Assembly (NCBI RefSeq): GCF_000737335.2
Contig: NZ_JMCC02000134.1
Coordinates: 1-23,449, forward strand
DNA from: Enhygromyxa salina
GTDB lineage: Bacteria; Myxococcota_A; Polyangia; Nannocystales; Nannocystaceae
Length of the DNA: 23,449 nt
Direction: 5' to 3'
Every line of letters begins with the position of its first letter. Within the stretch, counting starts at the first letter, position 1. The notes under the pieces were generated by a model that was not told the origin of the DNA, made no database searches, and saw nothing but the letters and a program-made list of their open reading frames with translations. Shown here piece after piece: positions 15,966 to 23,449 of this stretch. Both the position numbers and the translations under genes were made by a program.

Positions 15966-18900
15966 CTAAGAGGAAGATCGTCCGGCCCGGTCGAGGACCG
16001 AGTAGCGGCGGTCACGGTAGCGTCGCGTGGCGTAGCGCCGCGTGGCGTAGCGCCGCGCCATGTATGCCGGGCGACCGAGCGCTCGCCCGCAGCTCGAGCG
16101 CAGGAACGCCCACTGAAGCGTGGGCAGATGGTTGTCGCGGATCGCCGCGCGGAGCACCGCGCGGCGCAGATCGGGGGTCAGGCGGCCACGTCCGCGGCTG
16201 AACGAACGGCGAATCAGGCTGTTACGCTGGAGTCGCGGCACACGGCTGAAGGCACCCGGTTGGGTCTCGAGGAGGAGCGCGAGGGCTAGATCGCGGATCG
16301 AAACGTCATGGAGCCACCCGAGCGGGCTGGGGGCCGTCTGACCGCGGCGACGCTCGGCCCGCTCGGCCGGGGTCGGCTCCAGCGCGAGCAAGGCGACGAG
16401 TTCGGCCTCAAGCGAGGCAGATGCAAACATATCTGGCTGGTGATCGGCGAATTGTGAGGCGAGCTCGTGGCCGAAGTGGGCGCCGGCGAGGAGTCCGGCA
16501 AGGCGGTGGTTCCACTTGCCGGGGCCGAAGCGGTCGGGGTCGAGCACGAACCCCTCACTCGCACGCTCGAGCTCGGTCGGCTCCGCGCGTCGGATCAGGC
16601 AGTCGAACGCGGCCGCGCGCGCGGGCTCGGGGATGAGGTGGAGTCGTCGCCACCACCACCAAAACAAGGACCAGCTCAGCTCGAGCACACGCTGCGCGGG
16701 CAGCTCGTCACGTCGATCCTGACTGAGGCGGACGATGACGGTCTTGGCCAGGCCCAGGAGCCGCCACTCGAGTTGGGCGGTGGTCGCGGTCTCGCGCTGT
16801 TCGGCGGCGGCGCGCTCAGCCTCGAGCGCGCGAGCGAGGAGCTGTGCCGCACTATCTGCCGGAGTCGCCGGGGGTCCGTCGAGTTCGGCCACGACAGACA
16901 CTGCGGCCGCGAACATGAGCGTCGACGAGAGCTCGCCCGTCGGGGCGGCGAGCCAAGCCCTCGCCCGCTCGCTCAGCTCGGGCGGTGGACGCCGGCCGCC
17001 CTCGAACGGCGACAAGCATGAACGCCCCAGGCGCCAGGCAGTCGGGACGGCGGCGTGGACGGACGTTCGAGGCTGGTCTTCGCCCAAGAGCTGGACGACC
17101 TCTTCGAGGTTCTTCGGGAAGGTGACGTCGCCCGCGAGCCCCCAACCGCTGGGTCCGAGGGGGTCGTCATCGGCGGACCGAGCGGGGGACTCGGCGTGGA
17201 CCCGTACGAAGGCCTCACGGTCGCCGGGCTCGCCGACCTCGGCGAGGCGCACAGCGGCGGTCGCTAGCCTCGCGTCGAATGGCGCGACGGCGTGGGCCCA
17301 GGCTATGAGTGCCTCGCTGCGCCGTGGCGACGGCTCGCTGGCCAATAGCGCCGTCGGAACCTCGGCCGACAGCGACAGCATGCCATCTTCCAGCGACGCA
17401 CTGGCGACTCCATGGCGAAGCGAGTCGATGTCGTTGGCGCTCGCGCCTTGGAGGACATCCCACCATGAGTAGTGCTGGCCACTAACGGGACTCGCAAACT
17501 GGTGCATGGTAAGCACCTCGCGGGGTTGGTCGCAAGTGAATGCGAGTAGGACGAGGTGACACAGCGGCGGTCGGGCGAGCTGCGGCTCGTCGCTGCCTCC
17601 GACGATGGCTACCGCGAGGCGCAAGGACGCGATCGCGTCGCGGACAAACATGTAGTCGTGGCGCCACCCCGCACAAAAAGCGACGGTGTGCTGGAGCGCG
17701 AGGTTCCACGCGCGGGCGCGGGCGGGGTGGCCTGCGATCCAACTCCCAAGCCAAGCCCAAAGCCGGCCCGCGGGCGTATCGCCGCTGAACAACACGCGAT
17801 CACCGGGGCTCGGCTCGCGGCCAACGTAGGGTACGTCGTTTCCGTCGACGGCACCGTACAAAGGTGACTGGATGGCGGTGATCTGCAGCCACATGAACAG
17901 GCGCCAGTTGAGCTGGCACAGTTCCTCGGCGGCGAGGTCGGCGACGCGCTGGGCCAGCGCGTTCGAAAATGAAGATGCGAAGGCGTCGGGCACCGGCTCG
18001 CGCTCGCCAGCGTCGCCGCACCACGCGAGCCAGATCGCCCCTGCGTAGTTGTGGCAGACGTGGAACTGGGTCGAGGCGAGTGAGTCGAGGTTGGTGCGGG
18101 CGGGCCACTCGTATTGGTCAAGGACGCGCTGAGCACGGGGCGCAGCGAGCCCCAGCTCGGGATGCTGGAGACCGAGGTAGAGGATGTGGTGGGGCTCGAG
18201 CGCTGCGCTGAAGCCAAGCCTGACGAGGCCGATCGCAGTCTCGAAGCTCCGGGCTGGGGGAGCAAGCTCGGCGACGAGTTCGGCGAAGTCGAGGACGCGT
18301 TCGCCGAGGCCTCGGTGGGCTTCGAGCGCGCGCTCGAGCTGGTCGCGGGAGGTCCAGGCGAGGGTCTGGGCCAGCCCGACGGGTCCACGGGTGCTCCCGG
18401 CGCTGGTTGCATGGTCGGCTGAGAGCATCAATGCGCGAGGCCTCTCAACGAGGAACTGGCGCCAACTCCGGAGCTCGACCGCGATCTCGTGAAACATGGT
18501 CCAATGACGCGCAGCAGGTGGCGGGAGGTCAACGCTGGGGCGTTCAACGATCTCCAAGCGGCCGTGGTCGAGGGCCTCGATCATGACTCGGCGCACCCGC
18601 TTCGCGCGCTCGACTGCCTTCGCGCCCAGCTCGTGGACCTCGACTCGCGCGACGATGCCCTCACGGGTCGAGCGCGCGACCTCGACGCGCCGGATGGCGT
18701 CACAGCGAAGCACATTCTCGAGTTGCTCGCCGCGCCACAAATCTTCGATCACCCCCTCATCGAGGTAGACGTGATCGGGGAGCTCGCTGCGTTGTCGCTC
18801 GACGTCAATGCCGAGGGGCTCGAGTTCGTCTCGCAGCAGCCAGCCGTGGCCTGCGAGCGTCGCCAGCAGAACCTCTAACGACCACCGAACATCCTGGTCC

Positions 18901-20150
18901 GGACCATCGTTGCTGACGACCACCGCATGTGGTCCAGGCTTGGACACCCACTCGAGTTTGGTCGTGCGGTCGAGAAGATCCCGGAGTCGAGCAACGCGAT
19001 CGTGGGCCAGGCGATCATTCCGGGCAGCCAGGCGTAGAACCGCTGCGTGGACGTGCTCACGCCAGATGTCGGCGAACATCGCCACGTGCCCGTCAGGGCC
19101 GAGTCGGTCGAGTAGCTCAGGCCACAGATCGAGCTCGGCCAGGAGGTGGACCTCGAGGTCGCCGAGCAGGATGAGCTGACCGGCGACGATCGGGGTCTCG
19201 CCTGCCACGCGTGGACGGAGAAAGGGCGGGACGAACACGGGCTCGGCCGAAGACCGAACAAGCAGACGCTCGAGCACGTCGGCGGTTTCGACGGCGGCGG
19301 TGCGGCGCAGCGCAGCGAACGAAAACATCCCGGCGCGCCAGGCCGCGTGGGCCTGGGTCCGCAATTTAGCCCAAGCGCGGAGGGCCTCGACGCCGTGGTC
19401 AAAGGACGCGCCCCAGGCCACGCCCTCTGCGATCAACCGGTTGAAGTCGGGGGCCGGGAGATCAGTCGGTGCCCCAAGCATGAAATAGAGTTCGACCAGA
19501 AGCCGCTCGACGAGAGCGTGGCCCGGGTAGTTCGTGGCGAGGCGTTGATGGATGGCACGGAGATCAGCACGGGTCTTTCGTCCGGGCGGTGCGGCGGCGG
19601 CCAAGATTCGCGCGACCTCCAAGAGAACGAGCGGGTCGCGGCTGGCAGCCTCCGAGTCCCGAGCTGTGCGGGCCAACTCGACGGCCTCTGGCTCGCGGTC
19701 GAGCTGTGTGAGGAGCCCAGCGTACGCGAGCCGAGCCTCGATAGGGGCGGAGCTGTCGAGCGCGAAGTAGCGCTCGAAGTAGCGACAAGACTCGAGCTGC
19801 CGCGAAGCTTGGAGCGCGAAGGCGGCTGTCCTCAGCAGCCCGGGATTGTCGGGGTCGAGGGCGAGCCATGGCTCGAGCAGCTGCGCGGCGTCGTCCTCTC
19901 GCTGGCACCGGGTCAGGAGATCGGCGAGGATCATCGCCTGGCCGAGGCCTGGCATGAGCGCGTGCGCGGCCTCGGCGTGGGGCAGCGCCCGCCACGGGCG
20001 CTCTGGGTCGCTTAGGAACCAGCCCACGAGCCACTGGACCACGGACACGGTCGGATGCAAACGTCCAAACTCAAGGACCCGGAGCTCGAAGGCCTCGTCC
20101 GCTTCGCCCGTGGCTTTCGCGTCGAGTGCGCGCGGAATTGTGCGCTCCAC
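15966..20150 (-). CDS. Large helical-repeat (TPR-like) protein with possible PIN-like domain
   Basis: A 1394-residue protein. Residues about 1-270 look like TPR-type helical pairs (for example LLEPWLALDPDNPGLLRTAAFAL). Around 460-590 the pattern VYLDEGVIEDL, then VEVHELG...MIEALDHGRLEIVE, then LMLSADHA resembles the PIN-like domain of bacterial TPR-PIN proteins. That match is from memory of the family and is weak. The rest is long alpha-helical sequence rich in Trp and Leu, with no enzymatic motif. The C-terminus carries a four-fold RRY repeat encoded by a 15-base tandem repeat. The start used is GTG 20150 with AAGGA five bases upstream, which places the first 46 codons inside the preceding CHAT gene in the -1 frame. 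The two could therefore be one protein separated by a frameshift. It probably acts as scaffold or sensor for the CHAT partner, by analogy with TPR-CHAT proteins (inference). Confidence 0.82.
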   Translation of the reverse strand: MERTIPRALDAKATGEADEAFELRVLEFGRLHPTVSVVQWLVGWFLSDPERPWRALPHAEAAHALMPGLGQAMILADLLTRCQREDDAAQLLEPWLALDPDNPGLLRTAAFALQASRQLESCRYFERYFALDSSAPIEARLAYAGLLTQLDREPEAVELARTARDSEAASRDPLVLLEVARILAAAAPPGRKTRADLRAIHQRLATNYPGHALVERLLVELYFMLGAPTDLPAPDFNRLIAEGVAWGASFDHGVEALRAWAKLRTQAHAAWRAGMFSFAALRRTAAVETADVLERLLVRSSAEPVFVPPFLRPRVAGETPIVAGQLILLGDLEVHLLAELDLWPELLDRLGPDGHVAMFADIWREHVHAAVLRLAARNDRLAHDRVARLRDLLDRTTKLEWVSKPGPHAVVVSNDGPDQDVRWSLEVLLATLAGHGWLLRDELEPLGIDVERQRSELPDHVYLDEGVIEDLWRGEQLENVLRCDAIRRVEVARSTREGIVARVEVHELGAKAVERAKRVRRVMIEALDHGRLEIVERPSVDLPPPAARHWTMFHEIAVELRSWRQFLVERPRALMLSADHATSAGSTRGPVGLAQTLAWTSRDQLERALEAHRGLGERVLDFAELVAELAPPARSFETAIGLVRLGFSAALEPHHILYLGLQHPELGLAAPRAQRVLDQYEWPARTNLDSLASTQFHVCHNYAGAIWLAWCGDAGEREPVPDAFASSFSNALAQRVADLAAEELCQLNWRLFMWLQITAIQSPLYGAVDGNDVPYVGREPSPGDRVLFSGDTPAGRLWAWLGSWIAGHPARARAWNLALQHTVAFCAGWRHDYMFVRDAIASLRLAVAIVGGSDEPQLARPPLCHLVLLAFTCDQPREVLTMHQFASPVSGQHYSWWDVLQGASANDIDSLRHGVASASLEDGMLSLSAEVPTALLASEPSPRRSEALIAWAHAVAPFDARLATAAVRLAEVGEPGDREAFVRVHAESPARSADDDPLGPSGWGLAGDVTFPKNLEEVVQLLGEDQPRTSVHAAVPTAWRLGRSCLSPFEGGRRPPPELSERARAWLAAPTGELSSTLMFAAAVSVVAELDGPPATPADSAAQLLARALEAERAAAEQRETATTAQLEWRLLGLAKTVIVRLSQDRRDELPAQRVLELSWSLFWWWWRRLHLIPEPARAAAFDCLIRRAEPTELERASEGFVLDPDRFGPGKWNHRLAGLLAGAHFGHELASQFADHQPDMFASASLEAELVALLALEPTPAERAERRRGQTAPSPLGWLHDVSIRDLALALLLETQPGAFSRVPRLQRNSLIRRSFSRGRGRLTPDLRRAVLRAAIRDNHLPTLQWAFLRSSCGRALGRPAYMARRYATRRYATRRYRDRRYSVLDRAGRSSS
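16002..16061. repeat. 15-base tandem repeat, four units
   Basis: Units at 16002-16016, 16017-16031, 16032-16046 and 16047-16061 all begin GTAGCG. The consensus is GTAGCGCCGCGTGGC on the plus strand. The central two differ at one base, while the outer two are more diverged. On the minus strand they encode the pentapeptide series ARRYA TRRYA TRRYR DRRYS near the C-terminus of the helical-repeat protein. The unit length is a multiple of three, so copy-number change would keep the frame. Confidence 0.85.
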
Positions 20151-21706
20151 ACGGTTCCTTCGTGGGCCAAGGCGATCCCGACCTCGCGGGGTTCGACGTC
20201 TTGGCCCAGGGCTCGAAGACTACGTATGAGCCCGTGGGCGTCGAAGGTGTGGCGCTGGACCTCAGCCGCGATCTCGTTGAGGGTCGTTCGGGTCGCGGGC
20301 GCCATCTCGGGTATCCTGGCGCGGGCCGTGGCCAGACCAGCGCTGAATCGCAGGACCGCCTGCAGCCGGCGCTCGGGCGCGAGCGGGCGGTGGAGTTCGG
20401 GAGAGTCGAGGGCCGTCTGGACGATCGCGCGACCGAGGACGAGCACAGCGTTGGCCAGGACCTCAAGTTCCATCTCGTCGTCGTCGAGGAGCGCAAGGGC
20501 GAGTTCGGCCGACGTGTCCACGTCGCCCACCCGGTCGTGGTGCAGCGCCATGTGAGCACGGAGCCTCGGCGTCGCGTCGGGCCCAGGCCTGGACAGAATC
20601 TCGCCGCGCTCGACCGCCAGCATCGCGGCGATGGCCCGCGGGACCGAGGACCATCGGGCCATAATTGCAGCCGCGAGTGCTGGCTGACGGACGTCGAAGA
20701 GGGTCTCGACGAGCCTGTGGCGCCAGGCGAGGTCTGGGCTTGGTGTTGACCCGAGAACACGCTTGGCGAGGACGATGAGTTGGTCGATGGCCTTGGCCTC
20801 CTCCCCGACGTGGAGCAGCGACACCGCGTAGGCGAGCTGCGTCAGTCCGAGCAGCGCTTCGAACTCGTCGGCCTCGTCATCTTCGGTCTCGGCCAGCTTG
20901 AGGGCCTGGGCGTGGGCGTCGCGGAACAGACCGTGGGCGCGCCCGAACTCGCCCTCCTGCCGCGCCGTGTTGGCTTGGCGGAACAGCGCGCGGAGACCCT
21001 CGGCAGCGATCGAGAGCAGCCGTGCGGTCGCAACGTCGTCCAGGTCCGCGACCGCGGCGTCGACGATTCCCGGGACGGGCGGTGAGTGGAGAAAGATATC
21101 GGCGGCCGATGTGCCCTCGGCCGGGACGAGCAGGCCAAGCTCGGGATCGACGTCGAGGTCGACCAGCGCATCGCGTCCGAGTTCAAACGCTCGATGGGCA
21201 CTGAGCTCTTCGTTGATGCCGAGGTAGAATGCGCGAGTGAACGCCAGCGCGGCCTCGTCGTGCCACTCGTCATGATCGCCGCGGACCCCGATGACAACGG
21301 AGACGCGCTGCGCGATGACCCGGGCCTGGGCCAGCGAGTGACAGGCGTTGAGGACCACGCACTTGACCGTGTCTCGGGTCGCAAACGCGCGCGCGGCCGC
21401 TTCGTGCGGTGGCAGCTGGGGGCTCTCGTCGTCGTGCACGAACACGAGCTCCCCATCGGGCGTGCCATGGCCGATAAAGTGGACGATGATCGGACGGTGG
21501 AGGAGGATCTGCTTGCGGAGATCCTCGATGCTCGACTGGGGCCGGTACTGGGCGACGAGGCCAGCGCGACGACCGAAGGTGTCGTCGATTGCCTGGTACT
21601 CCCGGGACGCGGCGACGGGGGGCTCGCCGTCGGGGCTCGAGCCCACTACCAGGATCGTGTGGCGCCTAGAGCCCTTGGGGGCGATTTTCCTGGGTTTTTG
21701 AGTCAA
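20012..21706 (-). CDS. CHAT protease with TPR-like C-terminal region
   Basis: A 564-residue protein as read. The CHAT domain spans about 17-210, with the catalytic pair in VHFIGHGT (His80) and LNACHS (Cys122) and the usual VVIGVRG...AFTRAFYLGI strand and helix after the Cys. Residues about 215-515 form helical repeats (for example ALFRQANTARQEGEFGRAHGLF). The last 45 or so residues become Arg/Ser/Pro-rich and low complexity, exactly where the next gene's frame opens. This suggests the natural reading continues in the -1 frame into the 1394-residue protein. The first in-frame start is TTG 21706, after an in-frame TGA at 21712-21710. It has only a weak GAG upstream, so initiation probably depends on the preceding gene, whose stop is seven bases away. 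TPR-linked CHAT peptidases act as activated proteases in other bacterial defence settings. The substrate here is unknown. Confidence 0.87.
   Translation of the reverse strand: MTQKPRKIAPKGSRRHTILVVGSSPDGEPPVAASREYQAIDDTFGRRAGLVAQYRPQSSIEDLRKQILLHRPIIVHFIGHGTPDGELVFVHDDESPQLPPHEAAARAFATRDTVKCVVLNACHSLAQARVIAQRVSVVIGVRGDHDEWHDEAALAFTRAFYLGINEELSAHRAFELGRDALVDLDVDPELGLLVPAEGTSAADIFLHSPPVPGIVDAAVADLDDVATARLLSIAAEGLRALFRQANTARQEGEFGRAHGLFRDAHAQALKLAETEDDEADEFEALLGLTQLAYAVSLLHVGEEAKAIDQLIVLAKRVLGSTPSPDLAWRHRLVETLFDVRQPALAAAIMARWSSVPRAIAAMLAVERGEILSRPGPDATPRLRAHMALHHDRVGDVDTSAELALALLDDDEMELEVLANAVLVLGRAIVQTALDSPELHRPLAPERRLQAVLRFSAGLATARARIPEMAPATRTTLNEIAAEVQRHTFDAHGLIRSLRALGQDVEPREVGIALAHEGTVWSAQFRAHSTRKPRAKRTRPSSSGSLSLDVCIRPCPWSSGSWAGS
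20156..20160 (-). promoter_or_regulatory. Ribosome binding site AAGGA for the helical-repeat gene
   Basis: AAGGA lies five bases before GTG 20150, inside the CHAT gene. It is the only evidence that the helical-repeat gene starts on its own rather than by a frameshift from the CHAT gene. Confidence 0.45.
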
Positions 21707-21713
21707 GTTTCAC

Positions 21714-23318
21714 TCAGGCAGCCACGCGGCCGGTCTCCCGGAGCCTGATCACCTCCTCATCCACGCGGTCGACGGCTTTGCGTAGGCGGGTCGGAGCCGG
21801 AGGATTGTCGTCGTTGGCGGCGGCGAGTCCTGGGCGGAGCACGCAATTGTAGGTCCGCGTGATCAGCAGGGCCGCCTTCAGACCAAAGTCCGTCACTTGA
21901 TAGCGATGGGTTTTGGGAATGCGTTCGATGAGGCCATGCAGCCTCAGTCGACGCAAGTCGTAGGTCATCTTGCCCTGGGTGAAGTGACCGGGCGCGAGGC
22001 CCAGTAGTTGCGCCATTCGTCCGCGCAGATCCTTGTTGGAGAAGCCACGGGGCAAGAGATTGAAAAGCAGGATGGCCATGAGTAGCGCGAGCGCACGCGA
22101 GTCGCCGAAGCGTAGCCCCGATGCTCGCTGTCCTTCGACGACCACAGGCTGGTCGACCTTGGCGAAGGCGTCCTCGCCGAGCGTGGAGTCGTGGCTGATG
22201 CGTTGGACATCGAGCAGCCGTCGGTTCGCGGCGAAGCCGACCTCCTTCAGGGCGGGGAGGTTGTGGACGAGTTTGTTGACGACGAAGTCCTTGGTCTTGT
22301 TGATCGTCGTCTCGGTCCGCAGCGCTCGTCCCTCCTTGAAGTACTGCTTGATGCGAGTGTTCTTGTAGTCGACGTGCAACGAGGGAATGACACCATTGGT
22401 GAAGACCCGCGTGCGGAACTGTCCGGGTGTCCGTTTGGTGACGCGACGGCCGAAGATCAGCTGGACTCGATCGGGGCGTCCGATGTCGAGATTGTCGCGG
22501 ATGACCTGCTCGAAGAACACTCGGCCAGACAGCGGGCGGTCGAGCACCTGTGTCAGAGAGAATTCGGACTGAAGCATCGAGATGTTGTAGCCGCAGCGGG
22601 GCTGGGTTTCGTCCGTGAATGGATGCGGCAGCCGTTTGAACCACTTGTGCACGAGCCCCACGATCTTCTCGGCGTTGAGGCTGTCGCAGATCAGCTGCAG
22701 AGCCTTCGGGTCCTCGCACCAGGCGATGCCATTGTCGAGTGCCTCGTAGCCGATGCCGCGCTTGCTCAGCTGTCGCTTGACGTACTCGTGGCCGTTGATG
22801 CACAAGCGTCCGGTGTAGGGAAAGTAGGAGCCGAACTTGAGGAAGAACGGCCCGAAGTCCTCGTCGACGCAGTAGAAGTAGTACTGGTTGACGATCCTCG
22901 TGGTCATATAGAGGTCGGGGTAGCTCTTGCCCGTCTGGGGATTGTGGCGGCGGCGAGTCGAGGGCGTGCGGTTCTTCTCCTGGGCCTTGCCGATGAACAG
23001 CACCCCCTCCGCAAGTTTGAAGTCCCGCAGGTAGGCTTTGGCGAGGTCCTCCTTGCGCTGTTTCTTGCGGAAGGTGACCAGGTCGATGACCTCCTTCTCG
23101 GCGAAGCGCTCGATGCAGGACACGAAGCGCCGGGTCATCGGCATCATCAGGGCCGTGGACGCGAAGTCGTACCCGAGGTCCTTGCGAAAGTAGTGGGCAA
23201 TCCCGCGGGGGGTCTGCAGGAGTGGGACATACAGGTTTAGGTACATGCGGTCGATGCACTCGACCTCCAGTGTCACGTGCTCCTCGAGCACATCCGACAC
23301 GCTGCGTGCTACGGTCAT
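21714..23318 (-). CDS. Conserved protein of unknown function with C-terminal winged-helix-like segment
   Basis: A 534-residue protein with ATG at 23318 and GGGAGG seven bases upstream. I recognise its sequence pattern as a widespread, patchily distributed family of conserved hypothetical proteins with no assigned function. The features seen include QYYFYCVDEDFGPFFLKFGS, LCINGHEYVKRQL, a GIGYEALDNGIAW segment, an RTETTINKTKDF motif, and NLPALKEVGFAANRRLLD. Residues about 420-500 (FSNKDLRGRM, YDLRRLRLHGLIERI, YQVTDFGLKAALLI) look like a winged helix, so DNA binding is plausible. There is no classical DDE or tyrosine/serine recombinase signature. It is the first gene before the CHAT cluster, only seven bases from the next start, so it is probably cotranscribed. 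It could be a regulator of the cluster or an unrelated mobile-type gene inserted upstream. Confidence 0.85.
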   Translation of the reverse strand: MTVARSVSDVLEEHVTLEVECIDRMYLNLYVPLLQTPRGIAHYFRKDLGYDFASTALMMPMTRRFVSCIERFAEKEVIDLVTFRKKQRKEDLAKAYLRDFKLAEGVLFIGKAQEKNRTPSTRRRHNPQTGKSYPDLYMTTRIVNQYYFYCVDEDFGPFFLKFGSYFPYTGRLCINGHEYVKRQLSKRGIGYEALDNGIAWCEDPKALQLICDSLNAEKIVGLVHKWFKRLPHPFTDETQPRCGYNISMLQSEFSLTQVLDRPLSGRVFFEQVIRDNLDIGRPDRVQLIFGRRVTKRTPGQFRTRVFTNGVIPSLHVDYKNTRIKQYFKEGRALRTETTINKTKDFVVNKLVHNLPALKEVGFAANRRLLDVQRISHDSTLGEDAFAKVDQPVVVEGQRASGLRFGDSRALALLMAILLFNLLPRGFSNKDLRGRMAQLLGLAPGHFTQGKMTYDLRRLRLHGLIERIPKTHRYQVTDFGLKAALLITRTYNCVLRPGLAAANDDNPPAPTRLRKAVDRVDEEVIRLRETGRVAA

Positions 23319-23322
23319 CGCT

Positions 23323-23417
23323 GAGCCTCCCGGTCATCACTGGGGTTTAATCTAGCCCCACCAACCTCACGCGAGGTCACGGGCGCTTGCCCGGCTTTCG
23401 GCTCGGCCGGGAGGCTC
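23323..23417. repeat. 11-base perfect inverted repeat in the leader, one arm covering the ribosome binding site
   Basis: GAGCCTCCCGG at 23323-23333 and CCGGGAGGCTC at 23407-23417 are exact reverse complements separated by 73 bases. On the minus-strand transcript the arm near the start codon contains the GGGAGG ribosome binding site. Between the arms lie two further hairpins: ACCTC-ACGC-GAGGT (23364-23377) and CGGGC-GCTT-GCCCG (23380-23393). Confidence 0.6.
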
Positions 23418-23449
23418 TTCGCACCAAGTCGGCGCCTGCTGCGGCGAGG
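23334..23449. other. Upstream flank without a recognisable gene
   Basis: These bases precede the first gene. They hold the hairpins described for the leader and no open frame with a motif. The region continues beyond the window. Confidence 0.5.
23349..23380 (-). promoter_or_regulatory. Weak promoter candidate upstream of the cluster
   Basis: TAGATT (23354-23349) lies in the only A+T-rich tract of the leader, and GTGACC (23380-23375) lies 20 bases upstream. The match to a sigma-70 type promoter is partial (four of six in each box) and the spacer is long. It is listed only as the best candidate in the leader. Confidence 0.2.

Noticed and set aside
13613..21706. Link to type III-E CRISPR TPR-CHAT (Craspase)
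   Set aside because: TPR and CHAT regions occur together, but there is no CRISPR array, no Cas7-like effector and no partner gene in the window.
21757..23340. A 527-residue minus-strand frame overlapping the first gene
   Set aside because: It is an alternative-frame reading; its product is Arg/Pro/His-rich and lacks family motifs, while the 534-residue frame matches a known conserved pattern and has a good ribosome binding site.
1..23449. tRNA, rRNA, CRISPR arrays and insertion-sequence transposases
   Set aside because: No cloverleaf, rRNA core, regularly spaced repeats, or DDE/recombinase motif was seen on either strand.

Overview
The window looks like accessory DNA from a high-GC bacterium with a large, complex genome. 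The G+C-rich codon use, very long multidomain proteins and dense caspase/CHAT/STAND content resemble Myxococcota (Nannocystis/Haliangium-type lineages). This is an inference from style; no taxonomic marker gene is present. All convincing genes lie on the minus strand, so transcription runs from right to left.

Layout in transcription order: (1) 23318-21714, a conserved protein of unknown function with a probable winged-helix C-terminus, preceded by a structured 130-base leader; (2) 21706-20012, a CHAT protease with a helical (TPR-like) C-terminal region; (3) 20150-15966, a 1394-residue helical-repeat protein with a possible PIN-like domain, overlapping gene 2 by 139 bases in the -1 frame; (4) 15965-15386, a stretch with no intact gene, holding what looks like a small gene broken by three frame changes; (5) 15385-13613, a protein made of three CHAT-like units of which only the first keeps the His/Cys dyad; (6) 13616-11649, a caspase/metacaspase-like protease; (7) 11639-8655, a second caspase-like protease with an N-terminal beta-rich domain and a DUF4384-like C-terminus; (8) 8658-442, a 2738-residue protein with a CHAT domain at each end and two STAND-type NTPase modules between long helical repeats. 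Bases 1-441 hold no gene I can support.

Genes 5-8 are tightly coupled (ATGA, 9-base gap, ATGA). Genes 1-3 are also adjacent or overlapping, so the cluster probably forms one or two operons. Together it encodes six His/Cys-competent clan CD protease domains, two decayed CHAT copies and two NTPase switches. The most economical reading is a proteolytic signalling or conflict (immunity/regulated cell death) system: the giant STAND protein would sense and oligomerise, and its terminal CHAT domains would trigger or be triggered by the caspase/CHAT partners. That reading is inference. No CRISPR array, phage gene, RNA gene or insertion-sequence transposase of a known family was seen.
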